Source: Rhabdophis nuchalis
Taxonomy: Eukaryota > Chordata > Lepidosauria > Squamata > Natricidae
Direction of reading: 5' to 3'
Length of the DNA stretch: 64,000 nt
Assembly (NCBI GenBank): GCA_039707465.1
Contig: CM077648.1
Coordinates: 18,094,619-18,158,618 of the forward strand
Numbering within the stretch: the first letter of the stretch is position 1; every line of letters starts with the position of its first letter. Below the pieces are notes generated by a model, which was not told the origin of the DNA, did not search any database, and saw only the letters and a list, made by a program, of their open reading frames with translations. Position numbers and translations under genes: made by a program. Of the stretch, positions 55,461-64,000 are shown piece by piece.

Positions 55461-55637
55461 AGGTTATAATGAAAGGGAGGGAGGGTCTGAGGCAAGTCCT
55501 GTCTTAGCACTTGGCCGGCACAGGTGTCCCCAACATGACTGATGGTGAGCTGGCCACACCCATCCCAGTCCCCCAAGATCAAATACAACCCTGATGTGGC
55601 CTTCAATGAAATCGAGTTGGACACCACTGACATAGGA

Positions 55638-56085
55638 GGTTCTGTTAAGTATTTTGCTAAAGTTAAGGAGCACTGCATTCCTATGACAAACTATCACTTG
55701 CTCAAAGAAGAGGAGCAGATTGCTTTGGCATGTTCTTTTATTAAACCACACTGTCTCCTCTCAGGCAATGAATTGTTTTCTATGTACTTAAGACAGTATT
55801 TTCCAGATTTTGCCTGGACTCATCAGACTGCTTGGTTTGTAGTTAGTTGGATCATCCCCCTTATAACAACATTTCCCCCCTTTCGCCCTTGGGCACTATG
55901 TCTATTTTCCATGATTTCATGGGGATTACAAAAAGGACTTCCAAGATGACATTTCCAGCTCCTTCAAGGCTGTCAGGTATAATTGATCTTGTGTTCAAGA
56001 CTAAAAATATTTCATAGTATCCAAGTACTCTCTAGCTATGTTTTCTCCATGGATCACATGTTCTGCTTAGATGCAGAGCAGTGCT
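55638..56085. other. No feature recognised
   Basis: Nothing supported; the 135-codon frame over this part starts inside the hAT-type element and shows no domain. Confidence 0.5.
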
Positions 56086-56155
56086 CCTTAACGTTGGATG
56101 TTAATTTTGGATGGACTTCAACTCCCAGGATTCCCTAGCTGGCAAAGTCTACCCA
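56086..56155. mobile_element. Palindromic MITE remnant
   Basis: GGACTTCAACTCCCAGGATTC followed by CCTAGCTGGCAAAG; only one arm of the 37678-type family remains. Confidence 0.4.
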
Positions 56156-56211
56156 TTTTCAAATTGCCAATTTATTAAATTTATCTCACTATCGCAGGTT
56201 TAAAAATATTG

Positions 56212-56384
56212 TTCTAGAGGACATTCACCTGTGGCTTGCATGCATGTGCACAGCTTCTAAAATGTGACTAAATAGGATGACCTAGAGCTGGGGCGGGAGT
56301 GGGCCACCTGCAGGTCGGCTCACCCGCAGGTCACCACTAGCAGTTCACCTGAACTAGTCTGAAACAGCCGAACACCACCTCCGA
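56212..56384. mobile_element. hAT-type element fragment (right part)
   Basis: GTTCACCTGAACTAGTCTG and CCGAACACCACCTCCG match the right ends at 17758 and 49932. The left end is missing. Confidence 0.55.
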
Positions 56385-56551
56385 ATTGAGGCCATCATGA
56401 TAGTATAATGCCCTGGTCTTCAAGCTCTTGCTTCGATTTTAATTTCCCTTCAGTGTCCAAAATGTCTTTATATGTCACATTTTTTTTCAAACTTTACCAG
56501 ATATGGGGATGTAACCAATTTCATTGTAATTTTTACAATGTCAATAAAGAT

Positions 56552-56552
<1 letters not shown>

Positions 56553-56604
<52 letters not shown>

Positions 56605-57003
56605 TTCTAAACCGCACCCTCTCCCCACAGGGACTCGGGGCGGTGCACAGGCACAGTAAAACAATAAATACATATAAACATTTCATTAAAAATAAATTAA
56701 ATCTAAACCTGCGCTAAAATTCCCATTAAAACTAAGCAATATTATAAAACCCCAATAAAACCCCAAAGACAGAGAGACTATCCTAGGCCGGCCAGACAGA
56801 AGAAATGTGTTTTTAATTTGAGACGGAAGGAGCGGAGGTCCGTGGTCGTCCTAATGTCGGGGGGAAGGTCGTTCCAGAGGGCCGGGCCCGCCACAGAGAG
56901 AGCCCTTCCCCTGGGCGTCGCCCGCTGACAAAGTCTAGTGGACGGCACCCGGAGAAGTCCCTCTCTGTGGGAGCGAATCGGTCGTGAGGATGTATGAGGA
57001 TTA
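56553..57003 (-). mobile_element. L2-type LINE 3' fragment
   Basis: (AAT)n tail at 56553-56597, then AAACCGCACCCTCTCCCCAC (3' UTR complement). The coding part near 56813-57003 is shifted between frames but keeps PTERDFSGCRPLDFVSGRRP and SGTTFPPTLGRPRTSAPS, the alternative-frame readings of 'SHREGLLRVPS' and 'WNDLPPDI'. Confidence 0.85.
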
Positions 57004-58140
57004 TGTGAAGGCTTCCATCGTTGAGAACCATTCTGGGATTATCAAGTACATTTTTTAGGTTTTATTTTTTTCCCATGCAGATATTATAATATATTATAAT
57101 CACTAATATAGTGATTTTGAAAGTATCTATGGATTCTATTCTTCTCATACTAAAGGAAAGCATGCCATCCTAACTGCAAATTGTGTCCTTCTAATGATTT
57201 ACTTCTTTCTTAATGCTGCTGCATTAATGGTTTTCCAACTCTTTTCTACATGAATGTGTATTCATAGCTGCTTTGCCAGTGAAGCAGTACTATCGGTCCA
57301 AGCACAGGCATATCCATGTACAGCTTGGAAAGTTCTCGAAGCAAGCAGATAAAGCCTTTGGAATAGCAACTTGATGTTGCAAGATGTTTATTCCTTGGAC
57401 TCTAGCAAGATCCCCTTTGAATGCTTTGCAAAACTATCTTCTGAGTAAAATCAACTAGACTGTTCCTTAGACTGGTATATGGAACGCTAAAAATGCATTT
57501 CTATTGATATAATCAACTAACCAACCTTTGCCGTGTCAGAACACAAAAAATTTGCGGTGTTTCTTTCTTGCTTTCAGCTCTGCAAAAGGAAGAGATTAAG
57601 CTAGAAAGAAGACACAATGTTTTATAGAAAGAAACGTAAAAACAGTTACTAAACTTCTCAAGCATTAAATGAAAATATACGAACACATTTATAAGACAGA
57701 CCATTTATGCTGATGTGCCCCAAATCAGGATCACTGAGATAGGAATATTTTTTTTAAAGTGTAGATGAATGAAAGAAATCTAGAAATTAGTATGGCAGGC
57801 ATAGAATTTAATAACCACAAAAGAGAAACAAATAGTGTGTCTTAAATTAGAGTAGGGTAGGGTGGAAAAAGAGGATAAATCTAGTCTACAAACAGCAGCC
57901 CAAATATTTGCTAAACTCATAAAATATTCTGATTCAATATCATTGAGTGATTTCTTCTAATTAGGTTAAGGAAAGACAGATAATGCCTGGAGCGATGTGT
58001 AGATGATATCTTATTTGGAAAGCTTTATAGAAGACTTATTAAAAAGAACGCAAAACTCCCAATAGTACACGTGTGACTTAGATGTTAAATTAGAAAGCCA
58101 AATATTGCCAGCAAAAAAACAAAAAAATTCTTCCCAAATT
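57004..58140. other. No feature recognised
   Basis: AT-rich, nothing supported. Confidence 0.5.
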
Positions 58141-58145
58141 CTATT

Positions 58146-58500
58146 ACAAGTAGTCCACCCAACAGTTTGTTGAGTGACTGCTTGAAGTTACAACAGCGCT
58201 GAAAAAAAGAGACTCATGGCCATTTTTCACACTTACAACTGTTGCAGCATCCCCATGGCCACGTGGTCAAAATTCAGATGCTTGGCAACTGATTCGTATT
58301 TATGATGGTTTTTGGGACCTGCCGCAGTGGTGGATTTCAAATTTTTTAGAACCTACTCTGTAGGTGTGGCCTATTTTGTGGGCGTGGCTTGGCAGTCATG
58401 TGACAGGGTGGGAGTGGCCACCTTTTAAAATGTGGTGAAACTCATTTAACAACGCTCTTGCTTAGCAACCAAAATTTTTGACTCAATTGTGATGATAAAT

Positions 58501-58561
<61 letters not shown>

Positions 58562-58932
58562 TTTCTTCTTTCTTTCTTTCTTTCTTTTTTTCTTTCTTTC
58601 TTCCTTCCTTCCTTCCTTCCTTTCCTTTCCTCCTTCCTTTCCTTTCCTTCCCGTTGGGTCACTGGCAGTGGCGGGCCTGATTTACTTCCAGGTACGCCAG
58701 TGGAACCCCCTCTCACCGGTTCTCTAAATTTCACCAATCGGCTCTCGCGAGTAGGTGTGAACCTGCAGAAACCCACCACTGACCTGCTAACAAGCAAAGT
58801 CAATGGGGAAGCCAGATTCCCTTAACAACTGTGTTTTCTAATATAACCACAGCAGGTATTTGCTTAACAAATGCTGCGAGAAAAGTCATAAAATGGGGCG
58901 AACCTCACTTAAGAAATGTCTCAGTTAGCAAC
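58146..58932. mobile_element. CAGGTAGTCCTCGACTTA-family element split by a hAT-type insertion
   Basis: The left part (CAAGTAGTCCACCCAACAG, ATGCTTGGCAACTGATTCG) and right part (AGCAAAGTCAATGGGGAAGC, TTAAGAAATGTCTCAGTTAG) are the two halves of the family seen at 1697. They are interrupted at 58325-58781. Confidence 0.7.
58325..58781. mobile_element. hAT-type element containing a (TTTC)n array
   Basis: Ends CAGTGGTGGATTTCAAAT and AGAAACCCACCACTG. Flanks ACCTGCCG (58317-58324) and ACCTGCTA (58782-58789), 6 of 8 identical. A TTTC/TTCC array at 58499-58660 occupies its middle. Confidence 0.78.
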
Positions 58933-58935
58933 GTA

Positions 58936-59505
58936 TCGTATGTTTCAGACTATAAGACCCACCGGAGTGTAAGACACACCATGATTTTGAGGAGGTAGTT
59001 TAAAAAAAAAAAAAGGTTTTGCCCTCCCTGGCTCCCCAGGAGCACTCTGCAAGCTTCCCAAATCTTCTGCATCGACTGTTTTTTTGTGAAAAATGGGGCA
59101 TGCAAAAAGTTTGGGAGGCCTGCAAAGTGCTCCTGGAGGCCGGGGAGGGCAAAAACATGACACGTGGGAGGTTTGGGAGGCGAATAATGGGTCCATTTTT
59201 CGCAAAGGGTGCAGAGGATGTGGGAGGCCTGTAGAGTGCTCCTGGGGGCTGGGGAGGGCAAAAACACCCCCGTTTTTGTGAAAAACAGGGCCCTTTTCGC
59301 TTGTTTTTGCCCTCCATAGCTCCCAGGAGCACTCTACAGGCCTCCCAAACCCTCTGCACATCCATTTTTGTGAAAAACGGGATGCACAATACAGGGTTTC
59401 AGGAGGCAAAAAATGCTGTGTTCAGTGTATAAGACGCATCCAGATTTTCACCCACTTTTTTTTGGGGGGGGGGGAAGGATGCATTTTATACTCCCAAAAA
59501 TATGG
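58936..59505. mobile_element. Tc1/mariner-type MITE (TCGTATGTTTCAGAC ends), enlarged interior
   Basis: TA-flanked. Left end TCGTATGTTTCAGACTATAA, right end TTATACTCCCAAAAATATGG. The interior carries at least four CTCCCAGGAGCACTC-type modules in alternating orientation, making it the longest copy of the family (570 bp). Confidence 0.7.
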
Positions 59506-59507
59506 TA

Positions 59508-60223
59508 AATTGGAGGGTCAATTGTGGTCATGAGTTCAGGACTGCCTGTACTAACCCAAGCAGGCTCTACCAAGCATTAAACTTAAAGTAGTAAATTGTG
59601 GGAGTGTTCTTTTAAAAAATGAAGTTGCATCAACTTACCTATAGTTCTTGCACCACCAAGAGCTTCTCTCACTGGGAGAAGAGTGAAAGAAATCACTTCC
59701 AAAATACCTGTGTAAAAAGACAATCAAATAGTCCAGATATCGTAAGCACGGAAGTCTCGAGCAATACTATTGAGAGAGCATATGCTTACACAAGCTTGAT
59801 TAATTTTGGTGCAGCACAGTGCCATTATAGTTTGCAAGCCAAGGTTTATAGCTGAATTTATATGCGAAGCCAGCTCATTGTGGTTTATTCAATCAAGTAT
59901 GGTCAATCAACCTGTAGCTCACTGTGACACAGTGTTGATGCCAAAGCATCCATCCATATGTTCCTTCTTCCTTCGTAATATTTGGTGAGTCGAAGTGAGC
60001 AGTTTTACTGAAAATATTCATATGCCCTTCTTCTGATGAGTAACGTTTAAAAACAGTTTACAAACAGCTGGCTTACTAAAAGTCCTGCTTCTGTTCATCT
60101 TATGTGGCCAAGGGACAAATACGTTCAGTTATTTTGGGAACACTAAAGTGTTGTGGAGTTGTTGGGTTTTTCTACAGTAATTTTCCAATCTTGGGTACAG
60201 CTCTGGAATTTTCTTGGTGGTTT
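59508..60223. other. No feature recognised
   Basis: Nothing supported. Confidence 0.5.
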
Positions 60224-60835
60224 CCATCTAAGTGCTTTTGTTGTTAGTTGTGAAGTCATGTCCGACCTATCAATGGACAACATTCCATCTAAGTGCTTTT
60301 GTTGTTAGTTGTGAAGTCATGTCCGACCTATCAATGGACAACATTCCTCCAGGCCTTCCTGCCCTCTACCATCCTCTGGAGTCCATTTAAACTCACGGCG
60401 ACTGCTTTGGTGACTCCAACCAGCTACCTCATTCTCTGTCTTCTCATTCTTCTTTTGCCCTCCATTGTTCCCAGCATGAGGCTCTTCTCCAGTGAGTCCT
60501 TCCTTCGCATTAGGTGCCCAAAGTATTTGAGTTTCCTCTTCAGGATCTGGCCTTCTAAAGAGCAGTCAGGGTTGATCTCCTCTAGGCCTGACAGGTTTGA
60601 TCGCCTTGCAGTCCAAGGGACTCACAGGAGTCTCCTCTAGCACCATAGTTCAAAGGCCTCCATTCTTTGATGCTCAGCCTTTCTTATGGTTCAACTTTCA
60701 CAGTCATGCATTGCAACTGGGAAAACTGTAGCCTTGACTATACACACTTTCGTTGGCAGGGTGATGTCTCTGCTTTTTAGTATGCTGTCTAGATTTGCCA
60801 TCGAAGTGCTAACTAGAGTTAATCCTGCTCAGTTT
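60224..60835 (-). mobile_element. Bov-B (RTE-group) LINE fragment with duplicated 3' tail
   Basis: Plus-strand phrases CTTGCAGTCCAAGGGACTC, TAGCACCATAGTTCAAAGG, GTAGCCTTGACTATACACAC and GTGATGTCTCTGCTTTTTAG are the complement of the Bov-B ORF2 C-terminal region as known from ruminants and squamates. The 3' tail complement TGAAGTCATGTCCGACC occurs twice because 60224-60284 is repeated exactly at 60285-60345. Frames are broken; 5'-truncated. Confidence 0.85.
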
Positions 60836-60839
60836 TGTG

Positions 60840-61545
60840 AGGTTGTTAATGGCAGACAGTGACGTGCAAAGAAATGGAATAAAAGTTCCAGGCCAGGTGG
60901 AATCTTTCATTTCATTCTCTCTTGTTAAGCTCTTAAGCAAATACTATTTTTTCTGAGAATAAATGTATGGGTAATGTGAAAAGTGCAGCGTAAGACTGAA
61001 ATGTTGCTGTTAATAAGATTTAAGGGAAGAAAAGTTGAAACATAGACCTTTTGGGATACCTATACATATTGTCACCGGAATACCTTGACATTTTGACTTG
61101 CATGGGCCAGGAGATTTTTCCACTATGCATCTCTGGGTTTTTTTTCTGCTTGCAATTTTCGGTTTGGTAAATATGTCAGCTAGGTTCCAGGATGCTTCTG
61201 CAGGGGCTTGTGTGTTACCCAGTGGAATTCGTGCTTTTCCTTGAATTGATTTCCCAGGGCATATTGTGAATGGCTTTTCAAACCCCTTTTCTCCTATTTA
61301 AAAGCAGTTTATTTTGTGACATGGTGTGATATTGTTTGGGGGGAAAACCAAGTCTAAAGCCCCCTTGGGGTCTTTGGAACTACTTTCACAGTTCTTTAGA
61401 TGTTGACTGTACAGTTGAAGTGAATTGGTGCTCCTTGTAAATTGGTGCTTAAACAAATGGGACATTCTTAAACTCATCTGGGAAGTTAGCAGAAGAGGAA
61501 GGAGCTCTGGAACTCCCTCCGAAAGAGGTTTTGCATTGAGTCGAT
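60840..61545. other. No feature recognised
   Basis: Nothing supported. Confidence 0.5.
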
Positions 61546-61553
61546 ATCTGTTC

Positions 61554-61880
61554 CAGTGGTTTTTTTACGACTTCCATTTTTTACTGCCGGTTCTGTGGGT
61601 GTGGCTTTGTAGGTGTGGCTTTGTGGGTGTGGCAGGGGAAGGATACTACAAAATCCCAATTCCCTCCCCACTTCTGGGGGAAGGTTATTTCAAAATCCCT
61701 GTTCCCTCCTCACCCCACTAACCTGCTTTCCAGCTCCGTTCTCCTGTTCAGGGCAACAAAAGAAGATCGGCTGGGATGCAGCGGGGGCGGGGCCAGCCTA
61801 TTTGCTGGCTCTCCGAACTACTCAAAATTTCCACTACCGGTTCTCCAGAATCTGTCAGAACTGGCTGAATACCACTTCTG
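61554..61880. mobile_element. hAT-type element (long form, related to 12259)
   Basis: Right end GGCTGAATACCACTTCTG. Left end CAGTGGTTTTTTTACGAC is degraded. Interior GTGGCAGGGGAAGGATACTA and GCAGCGGGGGCGGGGCCAGC match 12259. Flanks ATCTGTTC and ATCTGCAG share the first 5 bases. The internal AGGGGAAGG/GGGGGAAGG unit is duplicated relative to 12259. Confidence 0.65.
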
Positions 61881-62232
61881 ATCTGCAGTGGGGAATATAT
61901 ATATCAGATGTCAGGCACATCAGATATATTTCAATATGTTTTTCAGAATTCCACCACTGTGGACTTTTTATGTTTAATGTCAGCATGAATTAAATATTCA
62001 TCATTTCCTTTCTTTTGTACACTTTTTAAATTTTTTAATATTAGTGTTTGATGGTCGTTAATTTGGTATTTTTTTGTATTTTTCTTTATTTTGTATTTAA
62101 CTTTGCAAATAAAATTAAAAAATTGTGAAAAAAATATCCAATTGAATGTAAGGTAGTCATAGATGCTTAAAGTAAGTTTACTTCTCTCTCTCTTCTCTTT
62201 TCAAATCCCACATATAAAGTAGACTGTAATGA

Positions 62233-62583
62233 TAAAGATTCCCCTCCCACATATGTGCTAGTCGTTCCCGACTCTAGGGGACAGTGCTCATCTCTGTTTC
62301 AAAGCCGAAGAGCCAGCTCTGTCCAAAGACGTCTCCGTGGTCATGTGGCCGGCATGACTAAATGCTGAAAGTGCACGGAACACTATTACCTTCCCACCAA
62401 AGATGGTTCCTATTTTTTTCTACTTATATTTTTTACGTGCTTTTGAACTGCTAGGTTAGCAGAAGCTGGGACAAGTAACAGGAGCTCACTCCATTATGCA
62501 ATGCTAGGGATTTGAACCGCTGAACTGCTGACTTTCTGATTGACAAGCTCAGCATCTTAGCCATTGAGACACCATTTCCCTTT
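62233..62583 (-). mobile_element. tRNA-derived SINE, family A (best-preserved tail)
   Basis: Complement tail CTAGTCGTTCCCGACTCTAG, body GGTCATGTGGCCGGCATGAC and TGGGACAAGTAACAGGAGC, tRNA-like head near 62560-62583. The tail is preceded on the plus strand by AAGATTCCCCTCCCACATAT. Confidence 0.9.
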
Positions 62584-62689
62584 ACATTTACAGTAAACTG
62601 TAAATGACTGCAAATATTTCTATATAAATTTACATTTATATAGACGTAAATGAAGCACCAGAATGTAAATTTATATAACTGTGTTATTA

Positions 62690-62691
<2 letters not shown>

Positions 62692-62734
<43 letters not shown>
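62692..62734. repeat. (AC)n microsatellite
   Basis: About 20 AC units, then a diverged (GTAT)n stretch to about 62773. Confidence 0.97.
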
Positions 62735-62737
<3 letters not shown>

Positions 62738-62789
62738 TATGTATGTGTGTGTATGTATATGTATGTATGTGTAACTGAACACATTAGAA

Positions 62790-62888
62790 CAGGGGTCTCC
62801 AAACTTTGCAACTTTAAGTCTGAAGGACTGGAGAAGTCTGGGAGCTGAAGTCCTTCAGACTTAAAGTTGCAAAGGTTGGAGACCCCTG
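62790..62888. mobile_element. 99-bp palindromic hAT-type MITE
   Basis: Perfect 8-bp duplication CATTAGAA at 62782-62789 and 62889-62896. Arms CAGGGGTCTCCAAACTTTGC and GCAAAGGTTGGAGACCCCTG. Almost the whole element is self-complementary. Confidence 0.93.
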
Positions 62889-63024
62889 CATTAGAAGTAA
62901 AATCTGAAATTTGAAGTAAAGTTTCCTGACATTGAGGTGACTACATACTACAAGTTTCCTTGGCTTTAGTATGGAAGTGATTGGTCCTTCTAAGATTTTT
63001 GATTACCGCGGTTATTTTTGGTTA

Positions 63025-63110
63025 CATAGTCAGCCAGATGTTTATACTGGCTTTGGCATTTTAATCTACCCACTGAGTCCTTCCCAAGGACCTGGATAGG
63101 CAGGTGTTTT
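63025..63110 (-). mobile_element. R4-like LINE 3' UTR fragment
   Basis: GTCAGCCAGATGTTTATACT and TTCCCAAGGACCTGGATAGG match the 3' UTR of the R4-like copies at 10333 and 15121. Nothing else of the element remains. Confidence 0.55.
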
Positions 63111-64000
63111 TAAAATTATTGAGTTGACATTATTGAATAGTTTATAGCCCTGGTGGTTCTCCATCCAATTATTAACCAGGTCCAATTCTATTTAATTCAG
63201 CCAGGATTTGCTACGTGATGCTAACTGTGAGGTTCAAGGTATCGTGTTACCTATGGAATAGAGATTTCTCAAATCAAGTTTACTGAATGGATACATCATG
63301 CACTTTTTCTTAATAATAATGGGGGGAATGAAATATGTGAGAATGAGAACAAAAGAGAGTCAGAAACAGAAAAGTAGAAAAGCCACTTGCAAACTAACAT
63401 CTAAACCTTCAGATGTTTATACAACAAGGAATTATCCATACACCTTGATACAAATTGAAGTACTGCATTTGTTAGCTCTGCTCATTTTTGTTCAGGATAC
63501 ATGGAGCCCACTTTTTGTATCTCTTTGGGATCCTGCACAGCATTGAGGTAAAATAAATCTTTGTTTTTATCATAGTAAAGTTAAAACACTTTCGGCTGAC
63601 AGTTTTTTTTCTTATTTGACAATATCTATGTGTTTACAGGAAGTAGTACAATTATAATGGAATGGAATTTGAAGAAAACGGAACATTACAAAACCTAAGC
63701 AATTTGCATAATTGTTTTCCCCAGAGGAATATATCTTACTTCTCTTCTGCTTTAATCAGGCAGAATGTGAGAAATAACACAAGTCATTTGAAAAAGTGGA
63801 CAGATACAGTCTTCTCGTCTTTTTTGTTGGATTACAAATCTGAACGTTTTGCAGTTCGCCATAGGAGGTAGCTTCAATTTATTTTGAAATGTAAGAAAAT
63901 GAAATTGTACATTTGGAAAGCATAAGATATATATGTGTGTGCTACATTTTTGAGCTGATCAGTAAATAAGTCAGGGAGACTAGTATAGATACTAGTCTCC
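63111..64000. other. No feature recognised
   Basis: Two short plus-strand frames (63298-63546 and 63662-63871) show no recognisable domain, and nothing supports them as genes. Confidence 0.5.

Larger units (their letters stand above)
54327..55629. mobile_element. hAT-type element (CAGGGGGTGTCAAAC ends) split by CR1 and a purine array
   Basis: Left end CAGGGGGTGTCAAACTGAAGG, right end GAGTTGGACACCACTG. The interior CTGCCAGTGAAAATGGAGC is shared with 32525. Flanks ACCTAGCA and ACATAGGA agree at 6 of 8 positions. A minus-strand CR1 (54691-55295) and GGAA repeats (55349-55460) lie inside. Confidence 0.7.

Noticed and set aside
55542..55949. 135-codon frame with VVSWIIPLITTFPPF hydrophobic segment
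   Set aside because: The first third is the right end of a hAT-type element; the rest lacks any family signature and is probably chance.

Overview
The window looks like non-genic, AT-rich chromosomal DNA from a squamate reptile, most likely a snake. The evidence is the repeat mix: CR1 LINE 3' ends with pentanucleotide tails, squamate-type L2, R4-like, L1 and Bov-B LINE fragments, two tRNA-derived SINE families, very many small hAT and Tc1/mariner-type inverted-repeat elements, and long GATA/GACA (Bkm-type) arrays. No host protein-coding exon, rRNA gene or free-standing tRNA gene could be recognised. Nearly every protein similarity is to a transposable element.

The main coding feature is a complete Ty3/Gypsy LTR retrotransposon at 22855-27935. 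It has two 338-bp LTRs that read as identical, a 5-bp target duplication (GATAA), a primer-binding region, a purine tract, and gag, protease, reverse transcriptase, RNase H and integrase. The gag-to-RNase H part is one 989-codon frame. Integrase lies in the -1 frame, and the two frames meet at a run of nine C residues. The element sits inside an older hAT-type element (22714-27982, 8-bp duplication GTTACTTG) and is much more GC-rich than its surroundings.

Layout. 0-9 kb: hAT-type element, both SINE families, L1 fragments on each strand, triplicated purine-rich units, an L2 3' end and a GATA array. 9-17 kb: Rex1-like and R4-like LINE pieces, CR1 fragments, and a pile-up of R4-like insertions around TAA arrays. 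17-23 kb: nested hAT-type and mariner-type elements, a pentanucleotide array and two L2 3' ends in series. 23-28 kb: the Gypsy element. 28-41 kb: mostly small hAT-type elements with 8-bp duplications, CR1 and SINE pieces, and three GATA-rich arrays, one of them compound GATA/GACA. 41-50 kb: an ORF1-only L1 copy, the longest CR1 fragment and a 470-bp polypyrimidine tract. 50-64 kb: further nested SINE, CR1, hAT and L2 insertions and a Bov-B fragment with a duplicated 3' tail.

The elements appear to interact. SINE family A ends in a motif that also occurs in the Bov-B tail, suggesting Bov-B enzymes mobilise it. R4-like copies sit in TAA repeats. CR1 tails appear to seed pentanucleotide arrays. 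Many hAT-type copies share the target pattern nnnTAnnn, expected of Buster-group hAT transposases. Element boundaries come from reading by eye; where a matching target duplication is given the edges should be exact, otherwise they are good to about 10-50 bases.
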